Positions 16,306 through 25,085 of a stretch of DNA of 64,000 nucleotides are shown here, piece after piece. Numbering within the stretch: the stretch's first letter is position 1; each line of letters starts with the position of its first letter. Made by a program: the position numbers and the translations under genes. A model generated the notes under the pieces. That model was not told the DNA's origin and did not search any database. It saw nothing but the letters and a program-made list of their open reading frames with translations. The stretch is taken from positions 62,001 through 126,000 of the forward strand of contig CAVRUN010000009.1 of the NCBI GenBank assembly GCA_963724435.1, given 5' to 3'. This stretch comes from AP-15 sp963724435 (GTDB taxonomy: Bacteria > Pseudomonadota > Alphaproteobacteria > ATCC43930 > CGMCC-115725).

Positions 16306-19101
16306 ATGCCTGGCCCCAACACAATCGCGACAGAGGACCACGACGTGCCGCTGCGCGAGGACATCCGGTTGCTCGGCCGGATTCTCGGCGACACGGTGCG
16401 CGACCAGAGCGGACCCGAAACCTTCGACACGGTCGAATACATCCGCCAGAACTCGGTCCGCTTCCGCCGCGATGAAGACGTTGTCGCGCGCCATAACCTT
16501 GAAGCGACGCTGAACAATTTGCCGCCTCAGCAAGCGTTGCAGATCATCCGCGCCTTCAGCTTTTTTTCGCACCTCGCCAACATCGCCGAGGACCAGCACC
16601 AGCTCCGCGACGCCCGCGCCAATGCCTTGGGCGATAATGCCGATGCGTTGGGCGATGATAAGGCCGCCTCGCCGACCGAAGGCACGATCGCGTATGTGCT
16701 GACGCGCGCCCGCGACGCCGGTATCGCGCCCGCACGCCTTGCCGATTTCTTTGCCTCGGCGATGGTCGTCCCGGTGTTGACCGCGCATCCCACCGAAGTC
16801 AGGCGCAAAAGCACGATCGACCGCGAGATGGAAGTCGCCGAATTGATGGCGGAACGTGATCGCGGCGGGCTTACCCCCGCGGAGCTCGCGGCGAACGAGT
16901 TGGCGTTGCGTCGCGCGGTGCTGACCTTGTGGCAAACCAATCTGGTGCGCAAGACGCGGCTGCGGGTAATCGACGAGATCGCGAACGGCCTGTCCTTTTA
17001 CGACTATACCTTTCTCTCGGAATTGCCGCGCTTTTACGCCGATCTCGAAGAAGCGCTGCGCGAGGACGGCGTCGACCTGCCAAATGGCCTTCCGTCGTTT
17101 TTTCGTATGGGCAGCTGGATCGGCAGCGACCGCGATGGCAACCCGTTCGTGACCGAAGCGGTGCTGCGCGCGGCATTAGAGGCGCAGAGCGGCCGCGCCC
17201 TCCGGCACTATCTCGATGAATTGCATCTGCTCGGCGGCGAGCTGTCGCTCGACCGAAACCTTGTCGGCGTCTCGGCGGCGCTCGAAGCGCTGGCGGCGCG
17301 CTCACCCGATCGTTCGGTTAATCGTCAGGACGAGCCCTATCGGCGGGCGATCACCGGCATCTATGCGCGGCTGGCGGCGACGGCGGGTGAGCTCGGCCAT
17401 GTTGATGCCTCGCAACGGGCGGTCGGCGATGCTCCGCCCTATGTCGATCCCGACGAGTTGCTCACCGATCTCGCGGACATCGACGCTTCGCTGGTCGCCA
17501 ATGGTTGCGCGATCCTTGCAAACGGACGCTTGCAGCATCTGCGACGCGCCGTCGATGTTTTCGGGTTTCATCTGGCGTCGCTTGACCTGCGTCAGAATTC
17601 CGAGGTGCATGAGCGGGTTGTTGGCGAAATGCTTGGGCTCGTTCAGCCAGGCCTCGATTACGCCGCGCGCGCCGAATCACAGCGCATCAATCTGCTATTG
17701 GCGGAGCTCGGCACGGCGCGCCCGCTGGCCTCGCCCTTTCTCGCCTATTCGGACGAGACCGCGAGCGAACTCGCGATCCTGCGCGCCACCGCTGAGGCGC
17801 ATCGCCGCTACGGCCCCGGCTCGGTGCCGCATTACGTGATCTCGAAAGCGACCGGCATCTCCGACATTCTCGAAACCGCGGTGCTGGTCAAGGAAGCGGG
17901 GCTGCTGCGGCCATCAGACGGCGCGCTCGCGATCGATATCGTGCCGCTGTTCGAAACCATCGAGGATTTGCGGAATTGCGGACCGGTCATGGACGAGCTT
18001 CTCGGCATCGAGGAGTACCGGCATTTGCTCGACAGCCGCGTGGGTGTGCAGGAGGTCATGCTCGGCTATTCCGATAGCAACAAGGATGGCGGTTTTCTGA
18101 CCTCGGGTTGGGAGCTGTACAAAGCTGAGGTGGCGCTCGTCGAGTTGTTCCGGCGTCACGATATCGGGCTGCGCCTGTTTCACGGCCGTGGCGGCTCGGT
18201 CGGTCGCGGCGGCGGGCCTAGCTATCAGGCGATCCTCGCTCAGCCAGCGGGTGCCGTGCAGGGCGCGATCCGTATTACTGAGCAGGGCGAGGTTATCGCC
18301 AGCAAATATTCGCATCCCGAATTTGGCCGGCGCAATCTAGAAACCCTCGCCGCGGCGACGCTTGAGGCGACGCTGATGCACCCGGAGACGGAACCGCCAC
18401 GACCCGAATATTTGGCGGCAATGGATCATCTCTCGGCCGCGGCGTACCGCGCCTATCGCGACCTCGTTTACGAAACCGAGGGCTTCGACCGCTTTTTTCG
18501 TGACTCCACGGTGATCAGCGAGATCGCCAACCTCAATATCGGCAGCCGGCCCTCCTCCCGCACGGCCTCGACGCGGATCGATGATTTGCGAGCCATTCCC
18601 TGGGTGTTCAGCTGGGCGCAATGCCGGCTGATGCTGCCGGGCTGGTACGGTTTTGGCAGCGCCGTCGAATCCTGGCGCCAAGCCGAGCCGACAAGCGGCA
18701 TGGCGATACTACAGCGGATGTACCGCGACTGGCCGTTTGTCCAAATGCTGCTGTCGAATATGGAAATGGTGCTGGCAAAGAGCGACATCGCGATCGCCTC
18801 GCGCTATGCCGAACTTGTCGCCGATGTCGGGCTCCGCGATCGGATTTATCCGCGGTTGCGCGCCGAATGGCAGAGCACGATCGACGCTTTGCTGGCAATG
18901 ACCGGCCAGGAGACCCTGCTCGAGCGCAACCCGCCGCTCGCCCGTTCGCTCCGCAACCGCTTTCCCTATATCGATCCGCTCAATCACATGCAGGTCGAGT
19001 TGCTGCATCGCTATCGGGCGGGCGATGCGGGCGATGACGTCGTCACCGGCATTCACCTGACGATCAACGGCATTGCTGCGGGCCTGCGTAACAGCGGGTA
19101 A
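16306..19101 (+). CDS. ppc: phosphoenolpyruvate carboxylase
   Basis: A 931-residue PEP carboxylase that adds bicarbonate to phosphoenolpyruvate to form oxaloacetate, refilling the TCA cycle. The catalytic His161 lies in VLTAHPTEVRRKS. The second active-site block is LGYSDSNKDGGFLTSGWELY, and the Gly-rich mobile loop is FHGRGGSVGRGGGPSY. The C-terminus ends GIAAGLRNSG with the allosteric Asn region. Length matches the family, with a small Ala/Asp/Gly insert near residues 105-122. The frame is open upstream, but ATG 16306 follows a GGAAGAGG site and begins the normal N-terminus. Downstream, a short hairpin followed by five Ts at about 19157-19175 might end transcription. Confidence 0.96.
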   Translation: MPGPNTIATEDHDVPLREDIRLLGRILGDTVRDQSGPETFDTVEYIRQNSVRFRRDEDVVARHNLEATLNNLPPQQALQIIRAFSFFSHLANIAEDQHQLRDARANALGDNADALGDDKAASPTEGTIAYVLTRARDAGIAPARLADFFASAMVVPVLTAHPTEVRRKSTIDREMEVAELMAERDRGGLTPAELAANELALRRAVLTLWQTNLVRKTRLRVIDEIANGLSFYDYTFLSELPRFYADLEEALREDGVDLPNGLPSFFRMGSWIGSDRDGNPFVTEAVLRAALEAQSGRALRHYLDELHLLGGELSLDRNLVGVSAALEALAARSPDRSVNRQDEPYRRAITGIYARLAATAGELGHVDASQRAVGDAPPYVDPDELLTDLADIDASLVANGCAILANGRLQHLRRAVDVFGFHLASLDLRQNSEVHERVVGEMLGLVQPGLDYAARAESQRINLLLAELGTARPLASPFLAYSDETASELAILRATAEAHRRYGPGSVPHYVISKATGISDILETAVLVKEAGLLRPSDGALAIDIVPLFETIEDLRNCGPVMDELLGIEEYRHLLDSRVGVQEVMLGYSDSNKDGGFLTSGWELYKAEVALVELFRRHDIGLRLFHGRGGSVGRGGGPSYQAILAQPAGAVQGAIRITEQGEVIASKYSHPEFGRRNLETLAAATLEATLMHPETEPPRPEYLAAMDHLSAAAYRAYRDLVYETEGFDRFFRDSTVISEIANLNIGSRPSSRTASTRIDDLRAIPWVFSWAQCRLMLPGWYGFGSAVESWRQAEPTSGMAILQRMYRDWPFVQMLLSNMEMVLAKSDIAIASRYAELVADVGLRDRIYPRLRAEWQSTIDALLAMTGQETLLERNPPLARSLRNRFPYIDPLNHMQVELLHRYRAGDAGDDVVTGIHLTINGIAAGLRNSG

Positions 19102-19320
19102 AGCATTTCGGCGACCGAAGTGAGCACCGACCTGACTAGTATTTGAGCAGACCTGGCGCGGCATGGCCGGTTTTTAGTCGTCAGTTGGGTCTGGGATTCC
19201 GGCCAGCAGTCATCCGCTATTGGCTCGCATGTTGCTTAACGGTTGCGAAGTCCAGGGAGGCGGCCGCAGCAATACCCTGCGTTAAACAGGGCATCGGGAA
19301 ACCAAACATCGGGTGAGAGA

Positions 19321-20010
19321 ATGGCACTGATCGACGCTCAGCCTTACCCCTTTGATCTCGACCCGGCGCATGCCGCGCTCGTGATCATCGATATGCAGCG
19401 GGATTTTCTCGAACCGGGCGGCTTTGGCGCCGCACTCGGTAACGACGTTTCGCTGTTGCGTCGGACGATAGAACCTTTGCAACAGCTACTTGCAGAAGCA
19501 CGCGCCGCCGGCTTGATGGTGATCCATACCCGTGAGGGCCATCGCCCCGACCTCGCCGATCTGCCGCCGACAAAAAAAGCGCGCGGCCGGCTGCAGGCCG
19601 GGATCGGCGATCCGGGGCCGATGGGCCGCATCCTGGTGCGCGGCGAAGCCGGGCACGACATCATTCCGGAACTCTATCCGGCGGCGGGCGAGCCGATCGT
19701 CGACAAACCGGGCAAAGGCGCTTTTTACGCGACCGATTTCGACGCGATCCTGAAAAATCGCAGCATCGCCCAGCTTATTGTCTGCGGGGTGACGACGGAG
19801 GTCTGCGTCCACACGACAGTGCGCGAAGCCAATGATCGCGGCTATGAATGCATCGTTGTCTCCGACTGCGTCGGCTCGTACTTCCCCGATTTCCACGAAA
19901 TGGGGCTGCGCATGATCGCGGCCCAGGGCGGGATTTTTGGTTGGGTTGCGCCGTGTGAGGCGGTCGTTGCCGCAATCGCCGAAACCGGCGGATCGAGAGG
20001 TTGGCAATGA
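19321..20010 (+). CDS. isochorismatase-fold cysteine amidohydrolase, BiuH/TrtA-related
   Basis: A 229-residue cysteine hydrolase of the isochorismatase superfamily. The catalytic triad is visible as Asp24 (VIIDMQRDF), Lys129 (VDKPGKGAF) and Cys162 (TTEVCVHTT). It shares the HTREGHRPDLADLP and GIGDPGP blocks with the biuret hydrolase encoded 4 kb downstream but differs at many other positions, so it is a paralogue with probably another substrate. The family includes biuret hydrolase (BiuH) and triuret hydrolase (TrtA); either amide could fit. The ATG has a GGTGAGAG site. Its stop overlaps the start of the permease gene (ATGA), coupling hydrolysis to uptake of a linked compound. Confidence 0.85.
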   Translation: MALIDAQPYPFDLDPAHAALVIIDMQRDFLEPGGFGAALGNDVSLLRRTIEPLQQLLAEARAAGLMVIHTREGHRPDLADLPPTKKARGRLQAGIGDPGPMGRILVRGEAGHDIIPELYPAAGEPIVDKPGKGAFYATDFDAILKNRSIAQLIVCGVTTEVCVHTTVREANDRGYECIVVSDCVGSYFPDFHEMGLRMIAAQGGIFGWVAPCEAVVAAIAETGGSRGWQ

Positions 20011-21581
20011 ACACCGGGGCGACCGAGGCGCCGCGCTGGTGGGTGCCGGGTGATTGGAACGGATTCTTCGGGCTGTTCACCAATGTCGTATTGAATGTCA
20101 TTGTATTGACCGGGCTCTGCCTGCACGTCGTCAACCTGCCGGCGGACATTGTTTACGGCCGCATCTTGCCGGCTCTCGGCATCGCCTTGCCGCTCGGCAA
20201 TCTTTATTACGCTTGGCTGGCATGGAACCTCGCGAAAAGCGAAGGTCGCGACAACGTCACCGCGATGCCCTATGGGCCATCGGTGCCGCACATGTTTATC
20301 GTCGTCTTTCTGATCATGCTGCCGACCTACCTGAAGACGCACGATCCGTTGCTGGCGTGGCGCGCCGGGCTGGTGTGGTGCATCGTCATTGGCGCGATCG
20401 TCCTGCTCGGCGCTTTTGTCGGGCCGACAGTGCGCAAGCACACGCCGCGCGCGGCGATGCTCGGTACTCTTGCCGGGATTTCGATCGCCTTTATCTCGAT
20501 GCGCCCGGCCTTTCTTGGCTGGGAAGAGCCGTGGCTGTTCTTATTGTCCCTGGGGATCATCCTGATCAGCTGGATGGCGGGCGTTCGGCTGCCGTTCGGG
20601 TTGCCGGGCGGTCTCGCGGCGGTGGTCGTCGGCACCGCCCTCGCCTGGCTTGCGCGTCTGGTTCATCTCGACAATTTGATGCAGCCGACCGAGGTCGTGT
20701 CGGCGCTCGGGCAGTTCGGATTGCACCTACCGTATCCGACGACCGATTTTGCGAAGGCGATCGGCGATATCGGCCCGCTGCTCGTTACCGCCGTGCCACT
20801 CGGGATCTACAACTTCACCGAGGGTATGAACAATGTCGAGAGCGCGGCCGCCGCCGGCGACGAATACAGCTTGCGCAAGATCCTGTTGGCGGACGGCACC
20901 GGCGCGATTGTCGGCGCATTGCTCGGCAGCCCGTTTCCACCGGCGGTCTATATCGGCCACCCGGGGTGGAAAGCGGTTGGCGGCCGGATCGGATATTCGC
21001 TGGCTACCGGCGTCGTGACCGGCATCGTTTGTTTCCTGGGACTCACGGCGATGCTGCTCGCGGTGATCCCGCTCGTCACGATCCTGCCGATCCTGCTCTA
21101 TATCGGGCTGGTGATCGGCGCACAAGCGTTTCAGACATCGCCCGCGCGGCACGCCCCGGCAATTGTTTTGGCGATGCTGCCGAACATCGCCGCCTGGGCG
21201 CAGACCCAGATCGATGGCGCACTGGGCGCCGCCGGGTCATCGGCGGACAAACTGGGTCTCGCCAAGCTCGGTGCTGTTGGCGTCGTCTATCACGGCATGG
21301 CATTGCTCGGCGGTGGCGCTGTACTGGCCGGACTTATTCTGGGCGCCATTGCCGTCTTCATTATTGACCGGCAATTCGATCGCGCCGCGCTGTTCGCGGG
21401 TGCCGGCGCCGTGTTGTCGTATTTCGGGTTTATTCACGGCACGGCACTCGGCATCGGCAGCTCGACGCCGGTCGCGGTCGGCTATCTGATTATCGCCGGT
21501 GTTTGTCTAGCCGTGGGTCGACAACACCTGCCGCAAACGATCGCTTCGATCGAGGCGGCAGCAGCCGAGGGTGAGGATTGA
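20007..21581 (+). CDS. NCS2-like (xanthine/uracil permease family) transporter
   Basis: A 524-residue polytopic membrane protein with about 12-14 hydrophobic segments. Motifs resemble the nucleobase-ascorbate/AzgA side of NCS2: MPYGPSVPHMF early, NFTEGMNNVESAAAAGDEYS in the middle, and the ADGTGAIVGALLGSPFPPAVY segment in the putative substrate site. Family members are proton symporters for purines, uracil or related ring compounds. It is translationally coupled to the amidohydrolase (start at 20007 inside the preceding stop). A role in importing a ureide-like nitrogen compound such as cyanurate, biuret or triuret is inferred only from context. Confidence 0.75.
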   Translation: MNTGATEAPRWWVPGDWNGFFGLFTNVVLNVIVLTGLCLHVVNLPADIVYGRILPALGIALPLGNLYYAWLAWNLAKSEGRDNVTAMPYGPSVPHMFIVVFLIMLPTYLKTHDPLLAWRAGLVWCIVIGAIVLLGAFVGPTVRKHTPRAAMLGTLAGISIAFISMRPAFLGWEEPWLFLLSLGIILISWMAGVRLPFGLPGGLAAVVVGTALAWLARLVHLDNLMQPTEVVSALGQFGLHLPYPTTDFAKAIGDIGPLLVTAVPLGIYNFTEGMNNVESAAAAGDEYSLRKILLADGTGAIVGALLGSPFPPAVYIGHPGWKAVGGRIGYSLATGVVTGIVCFLGLTAMLLAVIPLVTILPILLYIGLVIGAQAFQTSPARHAPAIVLAMLPNIAAWAQTQIDGALGAAGSSADKLGLAKLGAVGVVYHGMALLGGGAVLAGLILGAIAVFIIDRQFDRAALFAGAGAVLSYFGFIHGTALGIGSSTPVAVGYLIIAGVCLAVGRQHLPQTIASIEAAAAEGED

Positions 21582-21803
21582 GGCGGCCACCGGCAGACCC
21601 GCTTTAGCGCCAAATCCAATCAGCTTGATCTGGTTTCGACCCGACAGCGGCGATCTGCTTCTCTTTACGGCAAGTCAGGTCATGGCCCATTCTGCGATTT
21701 GCCGGCCCAGGTCGAACCCTCTCAGAGTATGGCTAACGGTCCAGATATGTCGCCGTCCGGGTGTTCTCTTGCCAACTCAAAAACCTAGGTTGCCTCTCGC
21801 CAG

Positions 21804-22585
21804 TTAACCGCGCCTGATGCTGCCGGCCATTATACCACCATCAATCACCATCTCCGCGCCGGTCACATGCCGCGATCTATCCGAGGCAAGAAACAGAACG
21901 CCATACGCGACATCCTGCGCTTGACCAGGCTCCCCAATCGGAACGCCTTGCCGGGCCATCTCGCTCAAATCGACCGGCACATTGCGGCCGCCGACGGAAA
22001 GCTTGCCCCAGATCGGGGTGTCGATGATGCCAGGGTGCACGGAATTTACCCGGATGCCCTCACGCGCGTACTCCAGCGCGACCGCCTTCGTAAACAGCCG
22101 CATCCCGCCCTTAGTCGCACAAAACCCAGCCATGCCGGCTGAGCCGCGCAACCCGGCTATCGACGACATCATGATGATCGATCCGCCGCCGGCCCGGCGC
22201 ATCGCGGGAACACAATACTTAACCGACAAGAAAACACTGTCGAGGTTGACCGCCATTTGTTGACGCCAATCGGCCAGAGTCATCTCGATTGTCGGGCTGA
22301 TCAGCATGATCGCGGCGTTCGCGACTAGAATGTCAAGCCGGTGATAGCGTGCTTCGGTGGCCGCGACGACTTCGCTCCATTGCATTTCGTCCGTTACGTC
22401 AAGCGGCAGGTAGACCGCCTCGCCACCCGCCGCCTTGATCTTTGCGACCAGAGCCTCGCCTGGTGCATGGTCAATGTCGGTCGCAACGAGGCGCGCACCC
22501 TCCCGCGCCAATGTCTCGACGCAAGCGGCGCCATACCGGAGGCCGCGCCGGTCACAATCGCTATCTTACCTTCAAGCTCACGCAT
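21804..22585 (-). pseudogene. SDR oxidoreductase with a one-base frameshift
   Basis: A classical SDR interrupted near its start. The ATG at 22585 opens MRELEGKIAIVTGAASGM in one frame; the rest (CVETLAREGARLVATDIDHA to the C-terminal GGIMAGSIRRG) is in another. Adding one G to the GG at about 22528-22532 restores a normal GMGAACVETLAREGAR segment. Downstream are NAA(I) and Tyr/Lys-type SDR blocks (GFCATKGGMRLF, where Phe-Cys replaces the usual Tyr of Y-x-x-x-K). The missing catalytic Tyr (FCATK instead of YxATK) would itself suggest an altered or inactive enzyme. Assembly error and true inactivation are both possible. Confidence 0.7.
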
Positions 22586-22887
22586 CTTTGACCTCCCGAG
22601 CCAAACCACCGCGGGCAACCCTTAATGGCGACGACCGTGGATACTTACGCCGACGAAGTGCAGGGAACAACTCGCCAAGCTAGGAAGGCTCTGCCACAGA
22701 CTAGCCTTTTCGAGAGAAAGATACTGCAAGGGCTAACCGGTGGTTTGGTTACGTCCAGACGAACGGTTCGAATCGGAGCAACCTGACTGTCGTAGCGTGG
22801 ATCGAGGAGCGACCGAATTCCGCAGGGAGCCGGTTACTGAGAGCAGAGGAGCCGTAAGTTTTGGCCTAGCGTGGTAGCCGCTGGCGA
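22586..22887. other. intergenic stretch, no gene seen
   Basis: About 300 bases between the broken SDR gene and the amidase stop. No open frame with protein-like composition, no RNA gene and no clear hairpin with a T-tract were found. It should contain the SDR promoter (minus strand) close to 22586. Confidence 0.5.
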
Positions 22888-24273
22888 CTACCTGGGCATC
22901 GACATCTCGAGCCGCGCGCCCAGGTCGAGTAGTGCGTGATCGGCAAAGGCCGGCGCTAACAGTGAAATCCCAAATGGTAGCCCGTTGCTGCGAAACCCGG
23001 CCGGCAGCGCCAATCCCGAAAGATCAAGCAAATTTGCGAAGTTGGTGTAGACGCCAAGATTGCTGTTGAGCCGCACCGGGTCGGCCGCGACCGCGGCGAT
23101 CTCGTAGATCGTTCCGGTGGTCGGCAACAGTAGGCAGTCGATTTTTCGCAACTCGCTTTCGGCTTCACGTCGAAACGCCGCCAACTCGTATTGCGCGCGG
23201 AAAGCATCGATCGCGCTGTAAGAGCGGCCACGCTCGATGATCGTTCTAGTGATCGGCAACAGCGCCTCGGGATTTTCACCCAGCAGTTGCTCGCTGGCGT
23301 GTAACCGCTCGGCCACCCACGGTCCTTCATAGAGCAGCCGGCCGGCGTCGCGGAACGGTGCAAAGCGTATTTCCACGGCAGTGCCGCCGGCCTTTTCAAT
23401 TGCCTCGACCGCGGCCACGAATAACGCGGCGGCCTGATTGTCGCCGAAGAATTCGAGATCGCGTGGAGCCGGGACGCCAAAGCGAAACCGAGGCGGAAAC
23501 GCTTGGTGAACCCCGGTCGTCGCTGGCCGGCTTAGCGGATCGCCCGGATCAAAACCGGCAATGATTTCGAGCACCGCGGCTGCATCCGCGGCGGTAAGCG
23601 CAAATACCGAGATGCAGTCGAGCGAACGGCAAGCCGGAACCACCCCGCGGGCGCTCAATAGGCCGCGAGTCGGTTTGAGCCCGACGATATTGTTAGAGGC
23701 GGCCGGGACGCGGCCCGATCCCGCGGTGTCGGTTCCGAGAGCAAAGCTGACCAAGCCGGCCGCGACCGCGACTGCCGAACCCGAACTCGACCCGCCCGGG
23801 ATATAGCGGTGATCGAAGGGATTGCGCGGCACACCATAGGGCGAGCGCGTGCCGACGAGCCCGGTTGCAAACTGATCGAGGTTGGTCTTGCCGATCAGCA
23901 TCGCGCCGGCTGCCAACAACCTGTCGACGACCGGAGCGGAATGGTCCGGCACATAGCTAAATGCCGGGCAGGCGGCAGTGGTCGGCATCCCGGCGACATC
24001 GATATTGTCCTTAACCGCAAACGGGATTCCATACAGCGGCAGCCGCGCGATGAAGCCCGGATCGGCTTTAGCCGCAGCGGCGAGGACATCGGCTCGCTCC
24101 CGGATTGGCGCCTCATCGAGGCGAGAGATCCATAGAGCCGGATCATCCCATCCAGCCACCGCGTCCAATACATGGTCGGCCAGCTCGGCTACCGACAGCA
24201 ACCCGTCGAGATAGGCGCGACGCAAAACGCCGATCTCAGGCCCTGGAGTGCTCAGATTGAAAGAAACGGCCAT
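22888..24273 (-). CDS. allophanate hydrolase-type amidase (AtzF/DUR2-like amidase domain)
   Basis: A 461-residue amidase-signature enzyme. The Ser-cisSer-Lys triad is seen as Lys88 (FAVKDNIDVAG), Ser162 (PGGSSSGSAVAVAAG) and Ser186 (GTDTAGSGRVPA). The blocks LPLYGIPFAVKDNIDVAGMP, GLVGTRSPYG and SGRVPAASNNIVGLKPTRG are typical of allophanate hydrolases, which release ammonia from allophanate, the product of biuret hydrolysis. The protein stops after the amidase domain; the C-terminal domain of full-length AtzF (about 600 residues) is missing. ATG 24273 is chosen over an upstream TTG. The gene diverges from biuH across about 90 bases, so they can share control. Confidence 0.82.
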   Translation of the reverse strand: MAVSFNLSTPGPEIGVLRRAYLDGLLSVAELADHVLDAVAGWDDPALWISRLDEAPIRERADVLAAAAKADPGFIARLPLYGIPFAVKDNIDVAGMPTTAACPAFSYVPDHSAPVVDRLLAAGAMLIGKTNLDQFATGLVGTRSPYGVPRNPFDHRYIPGGSSSGSAVAVAAGLVSFALGTDTAGSGRVPAASNNIVGLKPTRGLLSARGVVPACRSLDCISVFALTAADAAAVLEIIAGFDPGDPLSRPATTGVHQAFPPRFRFGVPAPRDLEFFGDNQAAALFVAAVEAIEKAGGTAVEIRFAPFRDAGRLLYEGPWVAERLHASEQLLGENPEALLPITRTIIERGRSYSAIDAFRAQYELAAFRREAESELRKIDCLLLPTTGTIYEIAAVAADPVRLNSNLGVYTNFANLLDLSGLALPAGFRSNGLPFGISLLAPAFADHALLDLGARLEMSMPR

Positions 24274-24362
24274 ATTGGGGTTCGGTCTGGCATGCAGTTT
24301 GAACAAAGGAAGTGCGCGGCAAACTGCCCCGATAAACCAACCCCGGCAAGGGAGCTATGCTG

Positions 24363-25046
24363 ATGAGCGAACGCTATGTCGCCGCCGATCCGTACCCGTG
24401 GCCCTATAACGGCGATCTGCGGCCCGCCAATACCGCTCTTGTGGTCATTGATATGCAGATCGATTTCTGCGGTATCGGCGGCTATGTCGACCGTATGGGT
24501 TACGATCTGTCATTGACCCGCGCGCCGATTGCGCCGATCGCCGCGACCTTGGCGGCAATGCGTCGTTCCGGCTTTCATGTGTTCCACACACGAGAGGGTC
24601 ATCGCCCTGATCTCGCCGACCTGCCGGCGAACAAGCGCTGGCGTTCGCGCCGGATCGGCGCCGGGATCGGCGATCCGGGTCCGTGCGGCCGTATTCTGGT
24701 GCGAGGTGAACCCGGCTGGGAGATCATCCCCGAGCTGATGCCCGCCGATGGCGAGCCGGTCGTCGACAAGCCGGGAAAAGGGAGCTTCTGCGCGACCGAT
24801 TTCGAGTTGATGCTGCGGCTGCGCGGCATTGCGAATTTGGTGCTGACCGGGATCACCACCGATGTCTGCGTCCATACGACGATGCGTGAGGCCAATGATC
24901 GCGGCTTTGAATGCTTGCTGCTCGAAGATTGCTGCGGCGCCACCGATCGCTCAAACCACGAGCACGCGATCAAGATGATCAAGATGCAAGGCGGCGTGTT
25001 CGGCGCCGTTGCCCACTCCAGCGACCTCATCCCGCTGCTCGCGTGA
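24363..25046 (+). CDS. biuH: biuret amidohydrolase
   Basis: A 227-residue isochorismatase-fold cysteine hydrolase that turns biuret into allophanate and ammonia. The blocks DPYPWPYNGDLRP, DMQIDFCGIGGYVDRMGYD, ANKRWRSRRIGAGIGDPGPC and LLLEDCCGATDRSNH match, as remembered, the characterised Rhizobium leguminosarum BiuH almost residue for residue. Its triad Asp36-Lys142-Cys175 corresponds to Asp30, Lys136 and Cys169 here. The second ATG (24363) is taken because AGGGAG lies eight bases before it; ATG 24357 is too close to that site. The divergent neighbour encodes the enzyme for the next pathway step. Cyanuric acid hydrolase (AtzD) is not in the window. Confidence 0.93.
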   Translation: MSERYVAADPYPWPYNGDLRPANTALVVIDMQIDFCGIGGYVDRMGYDLSLTRAPIAPIAATLAAMRRSGFHVFHTREGHRPDLADLPANKRWRSRRIGAGIGDPGPCGRILVRGEPGWEIIPELMPADGEPVVDKPGKGSFCATDFELMLRLRGIANLVLTGITTDVCVHTTMREANDRGFECLLLEDCCGATDRSNHEHAIKMIKMQGGVFGAVAHSSDLIPLLA

Positions 25047-25085
25047 GTGCAGCCGTTGAGGCAGCGCGTTGTGCCGCGGCCGCGG

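Noticed and set aside
20054..21367. Long second open frame (over 430 codons) inside the permease gene on the same strand
   Set aside because: It is Arg-rich and without membrane helices or motifs, as expected for an out-of-frame reading of a high-GC gene.
22755..22785. GGTTCGAATC resembling a tRNA T-loop
   Set aside because: The five-base stem around it does not pair, and no acceptor, anticodon or D arm could be built.
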